Shown one piece after another: positions 27,559 through 35,634 of a stretch of 47,153 nucleotides of DNA. The stretch spans positions 1 through 47,153 of the forward strand of contig NZ_OCTU01000003.1 in assembly GCF_900232945.1 (NCBI RefSeq), given 5' to 3'. The DNA comes from Urinicoccus timonensis (GTDB taxonomy: Bacteria; Bacillota; Clostridia; Tissierellales; Peptoniphilaceae). The notes below the pieces were generated by a model, which was not told where the DNA came from, made no database searches, and was given only the letters and a program-made list of their open reading frames with translations. A program made the position numbers and the translations under genes. The stretch's first letter is position 1; every line of letters begins with the position of its first letter.

Positions 27559-30270
27559 GTACTACCCGCACACGCGGGGATGATCCTAGGCTTTGCGATT
27601 CACTGTTTTTGGATATTGCGTACTACCCGCACACGCGGGGATGATCCTCGCAGGATTGGACATGGCCGAAGCACAAAAAAGTACTACCCGCACACGCGGG
27701 GATGATCCCAACTTTATCCCAAAGTCGTCAGAAAAAAAAGAGTACTACCCGCACACGCGGGGATGATCCCGTAAATCTTTTTCCAACGTGAATTTGAAGG
27801 TTGTACTACCCGCACACGCGGGGATGATCCCATGTGATTTTAAGGTACTTTTTAAGTGGTGTAGTACTACCCGCACACGCGGGGATGATCCCCATACACG
27901 AGAAGCAGGGAAGTAGGTAACACCGTACTACCCGCACACGCGGGGATGATCCCGCGAAAGCATTGCAAGATATTTTTTTTCGCGTGTACTACCCGCACAC
28001 GCGGGGATGATCCTAAACTCTTAAGGGTTTCCCCTCTTAAGGGTTCGTACTACCCGCACACGCGGGGATGATCCCTTTTACGAGCGGTTAATGGACTACC
28101 TGCCATGGTACTACCCGCACACGCGGGGATGATCCTAACCGTGTCTTGGTACCATTGAGACAAGCAGTGTACTACCCGCACACGCGGGGATGATCCTCAC
28201 ATGTTTAGTTTTCCTTGGGACCAGCCTTTGTACTACCCGCACACGCGGGGATGATCCTCAACTAAAAACAACATAATCTATATTTCGTAAGTACTACCCG
28301 CACACGCGGGGATGATCCTGAAAAAGTATTTTTTAGAAAAATTAGAAGCTAGTACTACCCGCACACGCGGGGATGATCCTCTCTTCTGCCGTCTTAATGG
28401 ATTGACCCTCAAGTACTACCCGCACACGCGGGGATGATCCCGGCTGTCCCCATGTCAATAAAGGCATTTTTTAGTACTACCCGCACACGCGGGGATGATC
28501 CCTGTATTGGCTGCGTAAAGGGTGGCAAGGGTTAGTACTACCCGCACACGCGGGGATGATCCCCAAGGTTGTCATTGGGGAGAAAAACAAGAATGGTACT
28601 ACCCGCACACGCGGGGATGATCCCGTTGAAAGAAAAGGGCAAGACCCTTTTGATTTGTACTACCCGCACACGCGGGGATGATCCCATTGTTAACTGTGTT
28701 CTTAATTTCTGTTAAATGTACTACCCGCACACGCGGGGATGATCCTTTGAGTACAAGTGGGAAAATGAAAATCTACTTGTACTACCCGCACACGCGGGGA
28801 TGATCCTCGTCAAACCTCAACTTTGCAAGTATGCAGACCGTACTACCCGCACACGCGGGGGTGATCCCATTTATAAACTACCTAGAAGTTTTGATTTTAG
28901 GTACTACCCGCACACGCGGGGGTGATCCTATCAATACCTTAAGCCTAGAGCTTTGTATCAAGTACTACCCGCACACGCGGGGGTGATCCTCTCGAGCAAA
29001 CCCCCCCTTTTTGAGACTTTCAGTACTACCCGCACACGCGGGGGTGATCCTACGGGTTCATCTACTTCGCACCATGTGATGAAGTACTACCCGCACACGC
29101 GGGGGTGATCCTCCCGGAGCCGGGGCTGGAGCTATGGCCCACTAGTACTACCCGCACACGCGGGGGTGATCCCACATCCTCACTTAGGTTGTCATAGTTG
29201 GCCACGTACTACCCGCACACGCGGGGGTAATCCTAAAGCCCTTGATACCGCCAACTACGTGGTTAAGTACTACCCGCACACGCGGGGGTGATCCCACGAC
29301 TTGGCCCGACTGACCAAGGCCCTGGACGTACTACCCGCACACGCGGGGGTGATCCTGACAACGGAGTCTGGTGGTGGCGACTGGACCTGTACTACCCGCA
29401 CACGCGGGGGTGATCCCAAGGTCTGGGAGGGGGCTCCCGAAGTGGTCAAGTACTACCCGCACATGCGGGGGTGATCCCCTACCTCCTTATGCTGCTTGAG
29501 TAGTTTCGGGGTACTACCCGCACATGCGGGGGTGATCCTGCCGTGACGGCCAAGGTGGTGGAAAACAACACGTACTACCCGCACATGCGGGGGTGATCCT
29601 ACAGATGACTAGACTGGACCTGGCCTTGGATAGTACTACCCGCACATGCGGGGGTGATCCCAGATGGACAGATAAAAGCCTTTAGAATTGCTGGTATTAC
29701 CCGCACACGCGGGGGTGATCCTGACTATAGTATAAAACCAGGAGAGACCTTAAAGTATTACCCGCACACGCGGGGGTGATTCCGTCGCCGGATATTAACC
29801 AATTTAAAAAGGCTAGTATTACCCGCACACGCGGGGGTGATTCTATCTGTTTTTAATTCAAGATCGTTTGTGTTTAGTATTACCCGCACACGCGGGGGTG
29901 ATTCTTACTGGACCCGGGGCATGGTGGAGGTCCTGGGGTATTACCCGCACACGCGGGGGTGATTCCCTAAACAGCTTGAACGACGCTAGAATAGAAATGT
30001 ATTACCCGCACACGCGGGGGTGATCCTGGAACCAAGAAGCCCAACAGGCCCTAGTTACCGTATTACCCGCACACGCGGGGGTGATCCTGGTCTTGCCTTT
30101 ACGCTTGCTTATCTTCTCATGTACTACCCGCACATGCGGGGGTGATCCCAGGACAAGCGATATTGTCTTTAACATCGTTTTGTACTACCCGCACACGCGG
30201 GGGTGATCCCAATTAGAAACAATTAAAAAATCAATTATTAACGTACTATCCGCACACGCGAGGACGATTT
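27559..30270 (+). CRISPR. Type I-E CRISPR array, 45 repeats and 44 spacers
   Basis: Repeats of 28 bp start every 61 bp without exception from 27559 to 30243, so all 44 spacers are 33 bp. The main repeat begins GTACTACCCGCACACG and ends CGGGGATGATCC, with the Cas6e hairpin CCCGC-ACAC-GCGGG. Repeats 1-21 end GGGGATGATCC, and repeats 22 onward mostly end GGGGGTGATCC with further variants. The last repeat (30243-30270) is degenerate. Uniform repeats at the cas2 side and decay at the far side put the leader next to cas2 and transcription on +. Every spacer starts with T (23) or C (21), implying that the 29th repeat base comes from the PAM. No spacer was seen to match other DNA in this window. Confidence 0.99.
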
Positions 30271-30347
30271 ATATTTCAAGTTATTAAAAAGCCTTGGTGA
30301 AAGATGACTGGACTAGAGTCTTAAAAAAGAGAAAAGACATGATTTAA
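30271..30347 (+). other. AT-rich trailer after the array
   Basis: This stretch follows the degenerate terminal repeat. It has no repeat, no coding frame and no convincing terminator stem. Confidence 0.4.
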
Positions 30348-30434
30348 ATATTAATTTTTAAACTTTTAACTAGCTGTTCAACGAATAAGGAGTTAATTGA
30401 GGTTTGGAGCTTTTTCATTCAAAAAAAGAAAGCA

Positions 30435-30569
30435 ATGAAAACATGGGAACTGAAAGATGTTTTGATAGGGTCCCTTAAAGAGAAAGAAGAATTAAGGGCT
30501 ATTATAATGAGAGAGTTCATACGTATGGGGATTTTACATCCTAGTCTAAAAATCAAACTATCGATTTAA
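30435..30569 (+). CDS. Short ORF of unknown function, possibly a gene remnant
   Basis: An ATG opens a 44-codon frame (MKTWELKDVLIGSLKEKEEL...MGILHPSLKIKLSI). The frame stays open upstream to 30348 without a start. The sequence looks protein-like and charged, but I recognise no family. There is no strong ribosome site near the ATG. In the same frame, the codons after the TAA still read in a protein-like way, so this may be part of a longer decayed gene. Confidence 0.3.
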   Translation: MKTWELKDVLIGSLKEKEELRAIIMREFIRMGILHPSLKIKLSI

Positions 30570-30612
30570 AAGAGCATTGGAGATGGGGAGCTGCTTTGCT
30601 AGGATAAAGTAA

Positions 30613-30735
30613 AGAGACGAGGAGACAAGTCTCATAGCTACTTTGGCTCTTATCATCGATATCTGCTGCGTCCTGGGTTGGATTCTATTTTTTATTCCAA
30701 TAGGTCTACTGAGTATTTTTACTAGAAAAAAGTAA
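30613..30735 (+). pseudogene. Remnant of a small membrane protein
   Basis: A 40-codon frame without ATG encodes one hydrophobic segment (ALIIDICCVLGWILFFIPIG) ending in basic TRKK. GAGGAG lies upstream, but only ATA or TTG codons follow at usable spacing. It is read as the C-terminal part of a decayed membrane protein. A functional mini-protein with a rare start is less likely. Confidence 0.3.
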
Positions 30736-30752
30736 AAAATAGATTTTTTAAT

Positions 30753-30795
30753 GGGACAGGCCCAGGTTTAGGGGTCTGTCTCTTTATTTTATTAA
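30753..30795 (+). terminator. Terminator-like hairpin before pgeF
   Basis: GGGACAGGCCC and GGGGTCTGTC pair across AGGTTTA and are followed by TCTTTATTTT. It separates the decayed post-array region from pgeF and may end transcripts coming from the array. Confidence 0.55.
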
Positions 30796-30877
30796 ACAAG
30801 AAGCTTTTAAGCTCCTGTTATAGGTTGGCTTTTTCGGGTATCATTATAGGGAATGAGGAAAGAAAGGATCGAAAGCA

Positions 30878-31606
30878 ATGCGTTCAAAACTTTTGGAAAG
30901 CCAGGGGCTTTTAACTTATATTAGTGGGAAAAAATTTTCTATGTCTTATAAAAAGGAGGGGAATAAGGTCAAACACTATGTTTTGGATATGTGTAATGAC
31001 CTAGGTTCTGTTCCTAAGATGATTTATACAGGCTACCAAGAGCATTCTCTCAATATCCAATATTGTGATGGGGAGAATGGTGAGGACTTTGTCTATGGGA
31101 AAATTTTTTACAATACAGATGGTTTAATTACAGATAAGAAGCAAGTTGCCTTATTGGTGAAGTTTGCAGACTGTTCACCGGTGGTTCTCTATGATCCCAA
31201 GAAGGGGGTTCTGGCCCTGGTCCATTCTGGATGGAGGGGAACAGCAGGGAAAATTGCTGCTCTGGCCCTGGACCGGATGATGGTCAAGGACTTTTCCTCT
31301 TCACCGGAAGATGTCTATGCCTATATCGGCCCTAGCATTGACCAGGAAAGTTATGAGGTTGGTCCTGAAGTCTACCAGGCTTTTGAGGGTTTTGCCAAGC
31401 GGGATGACTTTTTTTACACGAAGGGGGACAAGTACCACTTGGACCTTTTGGAAGCCAATGAGGCCATTCTTTTAGAAGGAGGACTCAAAAAGGAGAAAAT
31501 TGAAATTTGCCCGGTGTCGACCTACCGGTCTAAAGACTTCCATTCAGCCCGTCGAGATGGGGCGGACTATGGATTAAATTCCATGATTGTTATGATGAAA
31601 GACTAG
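30878..31606 (+). CDS. pgeF: PgeF/YfiH-type multicopper-oxidase-fold purine nucleoside / peptidoglycan-editing enzyme
   Basis: Proteins of this family have been reported as peptidoglycan-editing factors and purine nucleoside phosphorylase/deaminase-like enzymes. The three metal-site positions are visible: His in GYQEHSL, Cys in FADCSPV and His in LVHSGWRGT. The C-terminal DFHSARRDGADYG matches the conserved FFSxRRDG region. At 242 aa it is slightly short at the N-terminus. It is followed 9 bp later by pncA, consistent with nucleoside and NAD salvage. The exact in vivo substrate is uncertain. Confidence 0.85.
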   Translation: MRSKLLESQGLLTYISGKKFSMSYKKEGNKVKHYVLDMCNDLGSVPKMIYTGYQEHSLNIQYCDGENGEDFVYGKIFYNTDGLITDKKQVALLVKFADCSPVVLYDPKKGVLALVHSGWRGTAGKIAALALDRMMVKDFSSSPEDVYAYIGPSIDQESYEVGPEVYQAFEGFAKRDDFFYTKGDKYHLDLLEANEAILLEGGLKKEKIEICPVSTYRSKDFHSARRDGADYGLNSMIVMMKD

Positions 31607-31615
31607 GAGGATGTT

Positions 31616-32155
31616 ATGAATTTAGTAATTATAGATTGTCAAAATGACTTTGTGCATGGTGCCTTGGCAGCAGTCAATGGGGAAGAAACTGTGGATGCCA
31701 TTGTGGATTTTTTAAAAGACCATGATGATTTAAAGGTTTTTTATAGCCTGGATTTCCACCCCACAGACCACTGTAGTTTTAAAGACCAAGGAGGGTCCTG
31801 GCCAGCTCACTGCGTGGCTGACACTGATGGGGCCAAGGTTCATGAAAAGTTTAGTCAAACAAAATATCCGGCGGATATCAACCGCTCCTACTACAAGGGC
31901 AGGGACAAGGACCGGGAAGAGTATTCTGCCTTTGATGCGGAAAATGACCTGGGCCATCTCTTACGGGATGACCTGGAAGGGCCCATTTACCTGGCGGGGA
32001 TTGCCAGTGAATATTGCGTTAGAGAAACAGCCTTGGATTTTAAAAAGGCCGGCCGGGAGGTTATCGTCTTAAAAGACCTCTTGGGCTATATTGACCAAGA
32101 AGACCATGAAAGAAATTTAAAAGACTTGGCAGACCAAGGAATCCAGGTCCAATAA
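31616..32155 (+). CDS. pncA: Nicotinamidase, isochorismatase-like hydrolase
   Basis: The enzyme deamidates nicotinamide to nicotinate for NAD salvage. The 179-residue protein shows the catalytic triad: Asp8 in IIDCQNDF, Lys in SYYKGRDKD and Cys in SEYCVRETALD. The metal site is DFHPTDHCSF (Asp, His, His). This pattern is specific to nicotinamidases within the isochorismatase fold. AGGAGG is 5 nt upstream, and it lies 9 bp after pgeF. Confidence 0.9.
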   Translation: MNLVIIDCQNDFVHGALAAVNGEETVDAIVDFLKDHDDLKVFYSLDFHPTDHCSFKDQGGSWPAHCVADTDGAKVHEKFSQTKYPADINRSYYKGRDKDREEYSAFDAENDLGHLLRDDLEGPIYLAGIASEYCVRETALDFKKAGREVIVLKDLLGYIDQEDHERNLKDLADQGIQVQ

Positions 32156-32227
32156 TTTAAGGAGTCCTTTAGAGGTCTGTAAGCTTTTCTTAAGAATTCT
32201 TTGCTATAGTTTTCTTAGGTGATGAAT

Positions 32228-33043
32228 ATGAAAAAACTTTTAAAGGGAATCTTCCTAGTGGTCTTTTTCTTATTCTGTGGTCGAGTCTTACTGGCTAGCT
32301 ACCAGGAATATAGGCCGGGGAAGAAAGATTTAACTCTCTCATCTAGTCCTAGTTTGGGAGATTTAGACCAGAGGGAGACCTATGTAAATCTTTTGCAAGA
32401 AGAGGCATCCCAAGACCCAGATGCAGAAAAAATTTACCAGCAAAAGGAAGTCTTACCGGACAAGCTCTTAAAGCTTGCAGCTTGTGAAAAGGAAGCTAGG
32501 CCCTTTGTTTTGGGCTTTTTAGAGGACAATCCTTCTCTAGCCCTGAAGTCCCAGGATTTTTCTGTGGAGTCTCCCTTGCCCTATTATGCCCAATGGGATC
32601 GGAGATGGGGCTACCGGGCCTTTAGTGGGGGGATTATGGCTACTCATGGTTGTGGCCCCAGCTCTATAGCCATGGTTTTGGAGGGCCTTGGCATCCAGGT
32701 GGATCCTGGGGATATGGCCAGCTATATCGAGAAAAATGGCTACTTACAAGATGGCTATACGTCTTGGAAGGTCTTTGATGGTTTGGTTCAAGACTATTCC
32801 GTCCAAGTGACTTCTATTCCTGTAGACCAAATCCCAGACCAGCTAAACCAGGAGGCCTATGTTGTAGCCAGCCTGCGGAGGGGAAATTTTACCTCTACTT
32901 CCCACATGGTGGCCATAGCAGGTTTAGATGACCAGGGACGGTTGATTATCAACGACCCAAATAGTGTTCGAAATTCTAAGCTCCATTGGCAATTACCCAG
33001 GATTCAAAGTCAGATAAAAAATGCCTGGGCCATAAGAAAATAA
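32228..33043 (+). CDS. Exported C39-like cysteine peptidase
   Basis: The protein has 271 residues with an N-terminal signal or anchor helix (KGIFLVVFFLFCGRVLLASY). The C-terminal part is a peptidase C39-like domain: Cys in THGCGPSSIAMVLEGLG, His in TSHMVAIAGLD and Asp in INDPNS. It should act outside the membrane, perhaps in wall or peptide processing. The substrate is unknown. Three start codons lie close together. The ATG at 32228 is best spaced from AGGTGAT (32217-32223). Confidence 0.8.
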   Translation: MKKLLKGIFLVVFFLFCGRVLLASYQEYRPGKKDLTLSSSPSLGDLDQRETYVNLLQEEASQDPDAEKIYQQKEVLPDKLLKLAACEKEARPFVLGFLEDNPSLALKSQDFSVESPLPYYAQWDRRWGYRAFSGGIMATHGCGPSSIAMVLEGLGIQVDPGDMASYIEKNGYLQDGYTSWKVFDGLVQDYSVQVTSIPVDQIPDQLNQEAYVVASLRRGNFTSTSHMVAIAGLDDQGRLIINDPNSVRNSKLHWQLPRIQSQIKNAWAIRK

Positions 33044-33122
33044 AAAGCAGCTTACCAGAACCGGCCTAGAGAGGATTAATTTCCTCTCTCCAGGTTGGCA
33101 TCCAGGATAAGCTGCTTTTTTG
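33042..33122. terminator. Compound bidirectional terminator overlapping the ROK gene 3' end
   Basis: Outer arms AAAAGCAGCTTA and TAAGCTGCTTTTTT enclose an inner hairpin AGAGAGGA...TCCTCTCT. The inner loop contains the stop codon of the minus-strand ROK gene (33076-33078). Poly-A on the left and poly-T on the right allow termination in both directions, but the right arm lies inside the ROK coding sequence. Confidence 0.6.
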
Positions 33123-33978
33123 TTTTTTCATCCAAGACTAAAAGGAGGGCACCGGAAATGCCTGACCGATCTTTTAACTTGGGGGTTTTGATGTAATCAT
33201 CCAGGGGAGGAAGAGGCAGGTAGTCATGAAAGTAGGCTTGAAAGTTTTCCTTGACCTTGTCCAAAAGTCCGGGGCTGTGCATGACTCCACCACCTAAAGT
33301 AATCTGATCTGGCCGTAAAATCACGGTATAGGATACCAGGGCCTGAGCCAAATAATGGGCCAGGAAGGTCCAAACTTCGTGGTGGGGACCTAAATTTTGT
33401 CCCAGTTCCTGGTAGCGGGCATAGATGCTGGGGCCAGCAGCCATTCCTTCCAGGCAATAGTCATGATAGGGACAGGTGCCTGAAAAAGAGTCTTTGGGAT
33501 GGGGCCTTAGAAGGATGTGACCCATTTCAGGGTGGGACAATCCTTGGAGGGGGTGGCCCTTGTAGATATAGCTTCCTCCAATACCTGTTCCCACAGTTAA
33601 GTATAGGAGAGATTTTTTGCCAAGACCATTGCCCAGGTAATATTCTCCAAGACCAGCTACATTGACATCTGTCTCTAGGACCAAATTGGTCTGGGGAAGA
33701 GCCTGGTTTAATTCTTGATAAAAAGGATAATTTCTCCAGCCCTCCTTGGGGGTATTTAAGAGATGACCAAAATTTTTATTTTTTGGGTCTAGCTCCACAG
33801 GGCCGAAAAGCCCCAAGCCCAAGGCTTTGACTGGATGATCTTGATAAAAAGAAATGATTTGGGCCAAGACTTCTTGAGGACTTTTCGTAGGAAGGGTCTT
33901 TTCCTTGATAATTTTGCCCTGGTCATTGGCCAGGGCCAGGTTAAATTTTGTTCCACCAGCTTCAATTGCTCCGTACAT
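33076..33978 (-). CDS. ROK-family sugar kinase, fructokinase-like
   Basis: The 300-residue ROK kinase probably phosphorylates a hexose. The N-terminal phosphate loop is AIEAGGTKFNLAL. The sugar-site motif HPEMGHILL is followed by the structural zinc motif in H-x10-C-x2-H-x4-C order (HPKDSFSGTCPYHDYCLEG). The tail LGGGVMHSPGLL is conserved. The zinc loop with a following EGMAAGPS is typical of bacterial fructokinases in the ROK family, so fructose is the best guess. It is transcribed alone on the minus strand. Confidence 0.85.
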   Translation of the reverse strand: MYGAIEAGGTKFNLALANDQGKIIKEKTLPTKSPQEVLAQIISFYQDHPVKALGLGLFGPVELDPKNKNFGHLLNTPKEGWRNYPFYQELNQALPQTNLVLETDVNVAGLGEYYLGNGLGKKSLLYLTVGTGIGGSYIYKGHPLQGLSHPEMGHILLRPHPKDSFSGTCPYHDYCLEGMAAGPSIYARYQELGQNLGPHHEVWTFLAHYLAQALVSYTVILRPDQITLGGGVMHSPGLLDKVKENFQAYFHDYLPLPPLDDYIKTPKLKDRSGISGALLLVLDEKTKKQLILDANLERGN

Positions 33979-34151
33979 GCTAACCTCCTTGCTTTTCTTT
34001 TATCCTAGCATAGATGGTGAAAAAAGAAAAAAATTTTAAAGAAATAATAGAGAAAGTTTAGATAAATTTTTAAAATTCAGCGAAAAAGAAGCTAGATTTT
34101 AAGCCTTATTCTGTGTAAAATATGAATGAAAGAAAATCGAAAGGAGTTTTT

Positions 34152-34916
34152 ATGCAGCTACTTGAAGAATTATTTCGTGTCCAGGAGGATGGATTTCATT
34201 TTCAAGCCTTCAGCCGACTACATATTGTCCTAATCTTGGTCATGTTTTTAGGAGCTTATTGGATCTACCGCAAAAGAGAAGACATTCGAAAGAATCAGGA
34301 CCTGGATACCTGGGTTCGGGGAGTTTTAATTACAATGATTGTCTTCCACCAAGTGACCTTTCTTTATTTTTCCTTTTTCATTCGGACCGACGGTTTAGCT
34401 TCAGGCCTCCCTCTTTACACCTGTCGCATGGCTCTTTGGACGGCCTTGTTGGCCCTTATCAGTAAGAAGGAAGCTTTTAAGGGGATTACGATTTACTGGG
34501 GCTTGATAGGGGGGATTCTTCCCATGATTCTTCCTGACCTTATGGCCTATTCCTGGCCCCATATAACTAATTTCAATTATTTTTTAACCCATTATTCGAT
34601 TTTTTGGGCATCTATTTATTTTTTAGGGGTGGACCAATACCAGTTTAGCCAACATGATTTAAATTTTAGCCTGGCCTTTGTGAATTTATTTTTAGTTCTT
34701 TGCCTTTTTGCTAATAAATTTTTCTACACAAACTATGCCTATTTGTCTGCCAGTCCCGTCCTAACCACTAGCTTGGAAAGCATGCCCCGGATTTTTTATT
34801 ATGCCGTGGTCTTTTTGGCCTACAACCTATTTATTGTCTTGGTCCATTGGATTTTCATCAACAAGGAAGAACTTGTTGTCAAATTCTCTCAGTGGAAGGA
34901 GAAAAAAGCTGCCTAG
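34152..34916 (+). CDS. YwaF/TIGR02206-type integral membrane protein, unknown function
   Basis: The 254-residue protein has about seven hydrophobic helices. The N-terminal segment FQAFSRLHIVLILVMFLGAYWIYRKRE and the motif GLPLYTCRMALW match the TIGR02206/YwaF family. No function is established for the family. An ATG at 34122 is open in frame, but the ATG at 34152 lies 5 nt after AAGGAG and is preferred. It ends inside a strong terminator. Confidence 0.8.
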   Translation: MQLLEELFRVQEDGFHFQAFSRLHIVLILVMFLGAYWIYRKREDIRKNQDLDTWVRGVLITMIVFHQVTFLYFSFFIRTDGLASGLPLYTCRMALWTALLALISKKEAFKGITIYWGLIGGILPMILPDLMAYSWPHITNFNYFLTHYSIFWASIYFLGVDQYQFSQHDLNFSLAFVNLFLVLCLFANKFFYTNYAYLSASPVLTTSLESMPRIFYYAVVFLAYNLFIVLVHWIFINKEELVVKFSQWKEKKAA

Positions 34917-34929
34917 GCGGCTTTTTTTT
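34902..34929 (+). terminator. Terminator overlapping the stop of the YwaF-like gene
   Basis: AAAAAGCTGCC-TA-GGCGGCTTTTTTTT is a strong stem with a T run. The stop codon TAG forms the loop. Confidence 0.85.
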
Positions 34930-34961
34930 ATTGTAATTAGAAAACCCCCGGTTAGTGCACT

Positions 34962-35008
34962 GACCCCCAAAAGTTGGACCAAGAAATCCAACCTTTGGGG
35001 GTCTTTTA
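34962..35008 (+). promoter_or_regulatory. Fold-back hairpin covering the orfA ribosome site
   Basis: Positions 34962-34978 pair with 34987-35003 in 16 of 17 positions over an 8-nt loop. The 3' arm contains GGGGG (34997-35001), the only ribosome-site-like sequence before the orfA ATG at 35009. Transcripts entering from outside would carry the whole stem and hide that site. TTTT follows the stem, so it may also terminate. Confidence 0.65.
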
Positions 35009-35593
35009 ATGGCAAAATACAGTTACGAATTGAAGAAGAAAATCGTCGAGGAGTACTTGTGTGGTAAAACAAGTTATCAAGCCTTAGTAATGAAATACCA
35101 AATCGAGAAGTCCGTTCTCAGGCTATGGATTAGCAATTACAAAAATTATGGCGATGAAGGCTTAATGCGCTCTAGAAATAATCGTGCGTATAGTGTAGAG
35201 TTTAAGTTAGAAGCTATTACACGCTATGAAACGAGCGAATGCAGCTACCGACAACTTGCCCTCGAACTCGGTTTGACGAATCCGTCCATGATTGTCAATT
35301 GGCGAAGACAGTACCGAGAGAAGGGCATCGAGGGGCTGCTCCCGCATAAGCGAGGGAGACCTGTGACAAAGAAAAATAACCACAACCAACCACCAAAAAC
35401 TGTAAAGAAAAGCGAATCCATCGACGCCTCCACACGCGAAGCATTGGAAAATCGTATCAAAGAATTAGAGGCAGAAAATCGGAAACTTACCATTCAAAAG
35501 ATGTTCTGGGAACAGCTCAGGAGTTTGGAGAAAGAAGAAGCAATGAACAAAAGGCGAAGATTGTCTCCAAACTCCGAGAACAATTCCAACTAA
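35009..35593 (+). CDS. IS3-family transposase OrfA (helix-turn-helix)
   Basis: The 194-residue product carries two helix-turn-helix units (YELKKKIVEEYLCGKTSYQALVMKYQ and SVEFKLEAITRYETSECSYRQLALELG) and a C-terminal leucine-zipper-like stretch (ALENRIKELEAENRKLTIQK). It binds the element's ends and provides the N-terminal part of the OrfAB fusion. The ATG directly follows the left-end hairpin. The orfB frame overlaps its 3' end in -1. Confidence 0.9.
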   Translation: MAKYSYELKKKIVEEYLCGKTSYQALVMKYQIEKSVLRLWISNYKNYGDEGLMRSRNNRAYSVEFKLEAITRYETSECSYRQLALELGLTNPSMIVNWRRQYREKGIEGLLPHKRGRPVTKKNNHNQPPKTVKKSESIDASTREALENRIKELEAENRKLTIQKMFWEQLRSLEKEEAMNKRRRLSPNSENNSN

Positions 35594-35634
35594 TAGAGAT
35601 TCTTGCCGCCATCCATTTCCCAAAGTCCACCTTT

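Noticed and set aside
27587..30242. Self-targeting spacers
   Set aside because: Reading all 44 spacers by eye against the rest of the window gave no convincing match. A real search of the full genome was not possible.
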